A stretch of DNA of 64,000 nucleotides from Stictocephala bisonia (Eukaryota; Arthropoda; Insecta; Hemiptera; Membracidae). A program made the translations under genes and the position numbers. The notes below the pieces were generated by a model that saw only the letters and a program-made list of their open reading frames with translations, was not told the DNA's origin and did no database searches. Where the stretch lies: positions 186,001-250,000 of the forward strand of contig JAQJVL010000518.1 in NCBI GenBank assembly GCA_035578905.1. The letters run 5' to 3'. This document shows, piece after piece, positions 47,601 to 56,600 of this stretch (the stretch's first letter is position 1; each line of letters opens with the position of its first letter).

Positions 47601-50600
47601 GTAAATTCCAGCACAAGTTTTTATCAATTTGTATACTTATAAATGAACATTTGTGTTTCTTAGTTGACATGCAAACTTAGGTTATTTAAAGCAATAATCA
47701 TGTTTTGATTTAAAATAAAGAATGATATAGTTTTTAAAATATTAGGCAAACAATTCTGTAATGAAAAAATTAGTAATAAAGAACATGTTTACATAAGAAG
47801 AGTATTTTGTCCTATAAAAAGTAAACTTGCATCATCAACATACAGAAATACCCTACCAGGACCACTAGGTAAACACTTAAGGTAGCAGATAAATACCAAA
47901 TGGTCTAGGTTGTATCCCTGCGTATGCCACCTCCTGGAGTGGTGATGCGTGTTCAGTTATGTTTCGGATCGAATTGAAATGAATTACTAGTACATGGCGT
48001 CAGACTATCCCAATTTCCCGGAGCCCTTGGCTGAACACCTATATCATATTATTTACATCCCTGTCTTCCATTGCTGTATGTCTTAAACTACGGTTCTTGT
48101 GGTAGCCAAACATGGTGATGGGGGCCAGCACCGAATTCAAGAGATGGAAACAAGACATAATGACAAATGACTGACATAGAATATCAGATCTCAACTCCTA
48201 CCTGTTGATGTGGAAGTGCCTCAGGGATCAGTCATAGGCCCGGTTCTATTAATATTATTTACTAATGACCTTCCTCATCATCTAAATACCTTCTGCTCCA
48301 CCTTAATGTATGCTGATGACATGTCATTCCTGCTTGCTGCAAATTCTAAACTAACTAATTGACTTGTTTAGGTACGTGTTAACTGTTTGGTGTGTGTCGG
48401 GAAACTACTGGACCATTTAGACAAGTGGCTTGTGCTGGATGAAGTACTTCCGTTTCTGCCACAGATACCTTCACGAGAACCTGCAGTCCTCATGGGTATT
48501 CTGGGTGTGTATGAATACTATAAGGTGTCATAAACTTCACATTAAATCGAGTAATTTTACATCGAGAAAAGGGTAAATTGCTTATCTAATGGACTCTTGT
48601 TAATTTGAGATTCCCCTTACGGAACTAGACCATCGTCATTGTTGAGAGCGTCCAGATTATAGTCTTTTTTTTAGTTGTTTAATGAAAAGTGAATTACAGT
48701 ATATACAGGGACTTACAATCATGCACTCAATAATGAAAACAAAATTTGACTATTATTAAATGTACAATTTTTTTTTAAAAACTGTATGCATTAAATTTAA
48801 TGATTTTAGAAAAGTATCAAGGTACTCATACTGAGAAACAAAAGCAACTATAGCACATTCATAGACAGAAAACTTTTCTCATATGACTCACTGGCGATGT
48901 ATCGAACTGCTTGGGGCGGCAGAATACTAAGTGTCAGACTAGAGAGGGGTGATGTAATTCACTCCATTAATTATATATGTGTGTCAGTAGGTAGGAAGTT
49001 TGACGCCTTATTGTCAGCCCAGAAATTAGAAGGTTGTTTACTAGAAAACTAAGAGGCCTATGAAAAATCCAATCACACTGTTGTTGTCCTCATTTGATTG
49101 TTGTTCCTCATACCTATATAGATGTTATGAAATAAGCATTTTTAAGCTTTATTTTAAATGTTAGTAATTTTTATTTTAGTTGGAACATAAAAAGTACTGG
49201 AATTTTTGCTAGTTTTTACTGTGCATCAACTTTACTCTGTTATTACTCAAAAACACGTTGATCATCATCTATCGCATTAATATTTTCATATGTGGCTGAC
49301 AGGAACATTTTCTATAAGTTCTATAAATTCAAAATTTTAAATTTCAAGAAAAAAGTTCTCTTCAATTTTTTTAAACAAGGTTATCTCGACTTTTAGAGGT
49401 TGTAAACTTATTACTTGGTCACGTTGTAATCCTCATGAAATGTATAGTTACGATACATTACTTACGTGTGTAAAATTTGTGTATCCTAACATAACTATAC
49501 ATTTTCTAAACTGTAAAGAAGAGAAATAATGGTGTGATTGTAAAAAATAATTTATACGGTGATCTGTATATCTGGTGTTAAATCAGTGGAGAACTTAAAG
49601 TTTTTGGATTATATTATTTATAATCTTTACAATATGGTATTTATTTTAAATCATTTTCAGTCTGATCTTTGAATTTATAATGTTTCTTTTTTATGGTTAA
49701 CATGAATGTTGTAAGTTACTTATTGTTAGTATTTGTTACGTGTGTGATCAAGTCTGCTACGTAATGTTTATTTTGATTTAAAATTTGGTATATTCTTATT
49801 AATCTTATTTTTATATGCTTTTAATTAATTTAATCTTATTAGTACCTACTTTTTGTAATAGTGATTAAAAATTAATTCGGAAAGTATTGAATGGGTCTGC
49901 TTTGATGATCAGGTAAATACCCATCCTGTACGTACGCCTTGTGAGTGATTTGCCGTCAATAATTGAACAACAGAAGACTTATTCACTTTGTTTATTTATC
50001 TTTATCAAACTAAGTGTGAAAATTTCTCAATTCCTTCAGAATTTATACAATCCATCAACTACCACTCATTAAAATCTTAAATCTTATCAGAGTAAATCTT
50101 AAGAGCTTTAACAGTCTTAATGTTCTTTGATATTAATTTATTGCAATATGCTTTCAGGTATTTACAAACTAGTTTTGACTCACAAAAAGTTCACCATGAG
50201 CAAAGAAGTGATGGCAACAAAAATAATTCCTTTCTTGATGCCTCTGAGTATTGAGAATGCTCTCAACTTGAACCAGTTCAACGCAATAATGGCCGTTATC
50301 AAGGAGATGATCAACCGGGTAGAGACAGAACACAAGGTCAAGCTGGAACAGCTCAACTCCATCCAGAATGAGCAGAAGTAAGCTGCTCCTCAAATATTTT
50401 TCAGTCTGGTATCCTTATACAGTATGTAATACATGAAGTAGTTTTTTTTCAACACAACTCCTCCATCATTTCTTGACTAATTCAAATTGTTCAGGTGTAA
50501 AAAAAATTGCTTCTGTTCATACTTATGCAATAAGGTCTTAATTCTTCAATATTTTCACCCTGAAGGGTATGGGAAGCCCTCAAATTACATTGTTTGTCCA

Positions 50601-53600
50601 TTAGAATGACATGGAGAGAGATTTAAATGAATCGAAAATTAACAGTTATTCAAATGTAAATAATGATTTTCAGAAAGTTTTAACAGCTGTTGGTATGTAA
50701 ACAACGGTGTTTGTAATATTGAGGAAGTTAGGTCTTTCATAATGTTAAACCTGAAAAGGTTGTAAGCGTGGTTTTATTCACATTTGATTGTAGTGCTTTG
50801 CTATACTGTATTTGAAGGTTTCAATGGTAATCTAATGCAGTTATGATTTATTTTATTAATCTTCAGCTATTAAACAAAAACAAATGAAATCAAGACGTTT
50901 AAAATAGGCTAAATAATATCATTGGGTGTTTGGACTAATAAAAAGGTAGAAATGCAAGTAATGTGAGTGAGATACTGTATAAACAAATTTAATGTTATGA
51001 TTTTACGTTATTCGGTTAATCTCCTATTATTTGAAGTCAAAAGTCGAAGGCCGAGGTGTAACGAGCGCAGTGAATAACAAGGTTAGCACGCAAAGCCTGC
51101 AGGGGTATTTTCTAGTTTAATCTATTTTTATAATGAGTAGGGGCGTGCGAGTAGTGATTTTTGAGTTCGAGTCAAATAGTTGGAATTTTTTTCGAGTATC
51201 GAGTATTTTTCGAGCGAGTATTTACAGAAGGAATTTCTGTTCACCCAAGACAACTATAAAAGGCAGACACCATCCTAAGCCTATGTTAAGTTTTGCCAGA
51301 TTCGTAAATATATACATCTAAACTGAACACTATATTTTGATTTGTTGTTTGTAACTATAACATATGATAAATAAATCTTGTTACTTCCTGCCTTCCTATA
51401 TTTTTATGTGGCATTGTTTTGTTTAATCTTTTTCCTTTTTTCAGAACTAATATGTAAGAAATAAGAAAGTATATTATTAATTGAAACAACGTGGGTTATA
51501 AAGATTTAATCTGTTCACTCATATCACAGATCAGATTTGCTATGCAAGCCAATTATACTGTTTCACAGCCGGCCGATATGTTTATCTGGTGGTTCAGTTC
51601 AAAGTGTACCGCGAAAACGTAGTGAAGCTTGTTGGCAAAAGTTGCATCCAACCAAACTGATGATAAATTCAGGCATTATCACCAAATGCGGTCCTTAGCT
51701 TTGAGAATTGCCTCCTCTTAACAAAAAATTGATTATGTTCACGCCAAGGAGAGTGGATCTGTATTCTGTGGGTATTTAATTCAGTAATAATAAGGTTTCA
51801 ACTAACCGGAAATAAGCTGTGAATTATGTAATCAAGTTTGAGCATTTGGATGACAAAGACTGTGGTTCAATCAATTGATAATAATAACTAAGCAGGTTTA
51901 CTAAAAATAAATTTTAAAGTCGCTTAGGATGAATTAGTTTTTAAATTATGATCGGTAATGAAATATGTGCAACTTGAATACATGAGGCTACTTCGATACA
52001 TGAGGCTACACTGAACAACAGATAAATAATTATGTCATAACGAGAAATTCATTAAAACCTGGTGTAATCGAATGAAAACCATAGACGTAGTCGGCTAATG
52101 TAATATGATACGTTTGATAAGGCTTCGGTTCAATAAAAATGATTTTCTGAATCTCTAAATTCGTCGTATTTTGTTTAGAAAAGTCTTCCAAGATGTTTCT
52201 CCCTCACTTTGGTTGATTCGTGATTGTTTTACAGTTGACATCGATGTCAATGTGAACAGGGGACTGTTCAGTGAATTTACGAATCAAAATTATCGTACTT
52301 TACCACCTTTTACACTCCAACTGTGTTATTGTCTAACCTAGTCAGAAAACCGTTCAACAATTTGACAGGAAAAAAATATCTTATGCGCAAATATTACACA
52401 CAGTTTTGGCGATCTAGGCGTTTTCGGAATAATAATTAATAGACGTTGGCCATGGATAAAAATTAATTTTTTGTTTGACGGAAAATAAATCAATAATGTT
52501 GTGTCACACGCCGCTAGAACGCTATTACCATATTTTATGATATAATACGGTATTTTCTTACGTCAAATCATTTGACGATTCCCTGCTCAGATTAAAAAAA
52601 CACAATAGACCTCATTCGACTCGCAAGAAATATACGATAATTTCTTTTTCGAAAAGGAGCTGAACGGTTTCTTGCACATATGTATACTACAACCGGTTTG
52701 AACTTTCACCTATAATAGATGGGAAGTTCAATTTTTGGGATGTAAAGTGATCCGTTCTCAGGATCCTTTTGATTGAACGGTATTATTGATATGAACGAAA
52801 ATATGCATAATTTCCACTGTGCACAGACTATTAGATTTGTAATGGTAACAGGTTTTTTGAGCATCTTGAACCGTATCTCTCGTCCCCTTTCTTGGGTGAT
52901 AAAGACACTAACCAGCACTTCTGTTTTATTCACGCTATTTTAGGTTAGGTTACAAGTGACTAAGTAGACTTGACAACCAACATGTGTGATCGCTACTATT
53001 TACAGTGATCGCTACCTTCCCAGCTCTGTTGTTCACTTTGAATTGAACTATTTCAAATCATAATGAACGAACTCGTTCACTACGTCAACTAGTTCATTTG
53101 ACTGTCGTCGTGTACTATCTATTCTTAGGCGTATTGTTTATTTCATAATTACGTGTACCAAAACGTATGATTAAGGGTAAAATAAAACACAAAAATTTTT
53201 AATTGATAACTTATAAAACTGTTTACTCTTAAAACTAAATTAAGATGTAAATCTGATATTTTGTGAAATATAACTACTCGATCGAACTTCGAGTAGTTTT
53301 AGGAGCTTCGAGCCGAGTTCAAGTAGTAAAATACTTGATCAAATACTCGAAGTTTCGAGTACTCGCACACCCCTAATAATAAGAGGGTTCATTTCATAAT
53401 AACCTGGCCAAAGATGTTTATTTAGTTTAATTTTTACAGGATTTTCATACTCTCCCATCTTTACATTCAGCAAATCCGCGTTCAGTTTGGCTTATTCACC
53501 TTCATTCTAATCCTATATCTGAAATTTATTAATTAAAATGTTTTGTTGCCATCTTAAGAATAAATGCCTGAGGTCGGCATCAGAAGTGCAGTATAATCCA

Positions 53601-56600
53601 GCTACTTGAGGATAAAGGGTTATGGAGATTTTAAACGATAGATTTTATACTCGGTCCTCTTAATACCAACACAGCATCCTCTCAATGGTTGCTATCAGGG
53701 TGGAGCTACTAGAGAAGTTGGGGTATCCATGTTGGGTGCTAGTTAGGATCCGGATGTTGTAAAGAAAGTTAGCATTTTTTTTGCAACAAGGATGTGTTAC
53801 TCACTGCCTATTATGGTTGTTTCTATCCTCATCTTGCATATGCTGCCCCAATTTGGGGTTCAGAATGTCTTAATACTAAGTATTTATTCTGCCTCCAAAA
53901 AAAGGTTATCCGCACAATTTTTGGTCTTGGAAAGCTGGAATCTTGTGTGGATACTTTCCTTAACAACAATATTTCCTTCCATCTTCATTTTGGAGTCCTT
54001 GATGTTTTACATTAAAAACAAATGTTGTTTTGAGTGTACAAGATCGGCTGCCTATAGTGTTCGTTGTCATGCAGGTCTCCCTATTCCTAAACACAATACA
54101 TCATTTTTCCAGAAACACATTCATTACTTCTGTATCAAGTTATTTAATGCCTTACCTAATCACCTCAAAGAAGTAAAGTCCGAAAGTAAATTTAGGATGT
54201 CTGTAAAAGCATACTTGTCAAGTAAAGTCTACTACAGTGTTCATAGCTACTTAAATGATAAGCAGTAATGTAAATAGTTTAATTGGCTAGTTTTCTAAAA
54301 CTAGTATATAGTTTTTAAACTACAATTTGTAATTATAATTTTATTGTATTGAACCATGCTAATGTATTCAACGAGTGAAGTACCGGCTGTTGGCTCAGTG
54401 GGGATTCGAACCTTGGAACTTGGCTTCCGAAGCCTTAACCACTGAGCTATAAATAAGAAACAGTGAACCTTAGTAACAATGACCATTCGCCTACAACTCC
54501 TGCGATTGGCATTTTAATAGTTACTGAACAATATTATTCTTCCAACTATAATATTAAAATTATTGATAAAACTAACTGTAAAACTATAATTACCATTAAT
54601 GATACTTTCAGGAGTATGGATTCTAACATGGCCTCCCAGTTTACATCAGCACCACCGACGCAGTCTGAGTTTGAAGAAATACTGGGCATGAAGTCCAGTA
54701 CAACGAAGCCCACTCCAAAAATAAACTCAGACATATCTAGTTTGTCACAAACCAAAATTTTAACACTACAGGAAAAACAAGGGTATTTATATGTTAATTT
54801 ACCTTTTATCAATGTAAATATTTCATTTATGTTTTTATTGATACCAATATGTTCATTGGTAGTTCCTTTTTTTTTACTAAAGCTCTTTTAATTTCAATTC
54901 AGAATTCAACATGTTTATGGGAAAAATTATAAATTAAATCTGATTTTAATGAAACAGATTAAAACAAGGAATTTAAATTTTTTATATTGCATGACATGAT
55001 TATCGTAATACAGTAAAAAAGTTTGTGTGTGCTATCAGACAAAAGTTTCTAAGTAAAGACAACTGTGGCAGAGCTACCGCCACAGCAATAACAAATGCGA
55101 CTGCTGACCAGTAAGGGTTCGAGGGGAGGGGGACATTTTGAGTTCCTACAGTGCGTCGGGAACCATCGTAGGAAGAAGACCACCGCTGTCCACCAGATCG
55201 GCTAAGTTTAAATTTTAATTAATTGTTATGTTTAATCTTTTTTGGGGGACTTAAAAATTAAGATGGGCTAAATTCCAATTGCAGGGGAGGGAGGGTCCAA
55301 TTTAATCTTGTATGGGGACTTAGCTATTTAGTATTTTTACAGCATTTGCATTAGATTTAATATATCATTGGCACTCCTAGGCACCATCTCGTAGCCAGCT
55401 AATTAGCATCGTAAATTTAATAAATATGATTGTGGGCAGGATATTTTATTTTCCTATTTAATTATTTAAACAAAGCTGGCTGCGATTACGTAATGATAGA
55501 TCTCATTCAACAGCACTCTCATGGTTTAATAATCGTTTGAATTTTATTTTAATGAAACTGTCCAGCCTTTTTCTTAACACTGTGTGGGTTCGCCTAGTTA
55601 AATTATAATATTTTAAAATCCGCGGTCATCAGCCAATTCCAATATTCTGAAATTTATTCAAGAATGGCCACCACCCCACACAACTGCAAACTTACTTTGC
55701 AACCCCGAATTCTGTTCTCATTGAAAGCATAAGACCCAACCTCCACTTGCGATATCTTTCTGCGATAATTGTGTCACAGTGAAAATTGGACAATGAAGCA
55801 TCTTTAAAATGGCAGTCACAAAACCATCGCATGTGAATGCGCTTTCATTTAAAATAGTATATTATAATTTTGCGACTAGACTATCGCACGACTAAAAATC
55901 GCAAATGGAGGCCGGGCCGTAATCTGTATAATGAACCCTTTTTCCCAGAATATTTTTTGATTTGAATACTACATTAAACACTTTTAAATAAACAGGTCTT
56001 TATTTTCAAGCAAATCTAACTATGGCTAATAGGTTATGTGAATTTAATTTTGAAAGGAAAGTGTGGTCATCACAGGTCTTCAAATATTATGTCTACAGAC
56101 TACAATATCAGAAGAACTTGGGGTCTGACTGATTTAACATTGTTGTATCGTTGCACAATTAAAGAGGCATTGGTTAATAGTACAGTAACAGTATAATGCC
56201 AAAATATTGCATTATAGTCAATGGTATTAATCGTAAGTACTATATTTAATGTTAATTTCATCACTTTCCTATGTTAATGCTTAAAATGTACACCGTTGCC
56301 TTCTGAAGGGTTCTATGCCCTGTGGACAGCAACACACATGGACTGGTATCAGACTGATTGTGACGGTGGTCTGAAAGGACAAACATTTATTATCAACTAT
56401 TGATGTAACAGATAGCACACCACATGATACTTGCAGTTAATTAGGTTTAGGTATATTTTTATTTTAAATAAAAATTACAATATCCCTCAGCAAAGAAAAG
56501 CCATAAACATGGCTTTCTATTTCAACAATTCGGTTTGTAATGATAATCGTATCATAACACATGAAATGTCATTTTAAAGGTGAAGACCTATTGTAGTGGC

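Noticed and set aside
52706..52933. 75-codon - strand frame inside the hAT-like element
   Set aside because: No transposase or zinc-finger motif; the length is compatible with chance.
54335..54452. A tRNA gene on the - strand
   Set aside because: The head is tRNA-like but is followed by a SINE tail shared with a second copy at 62.5 kb.
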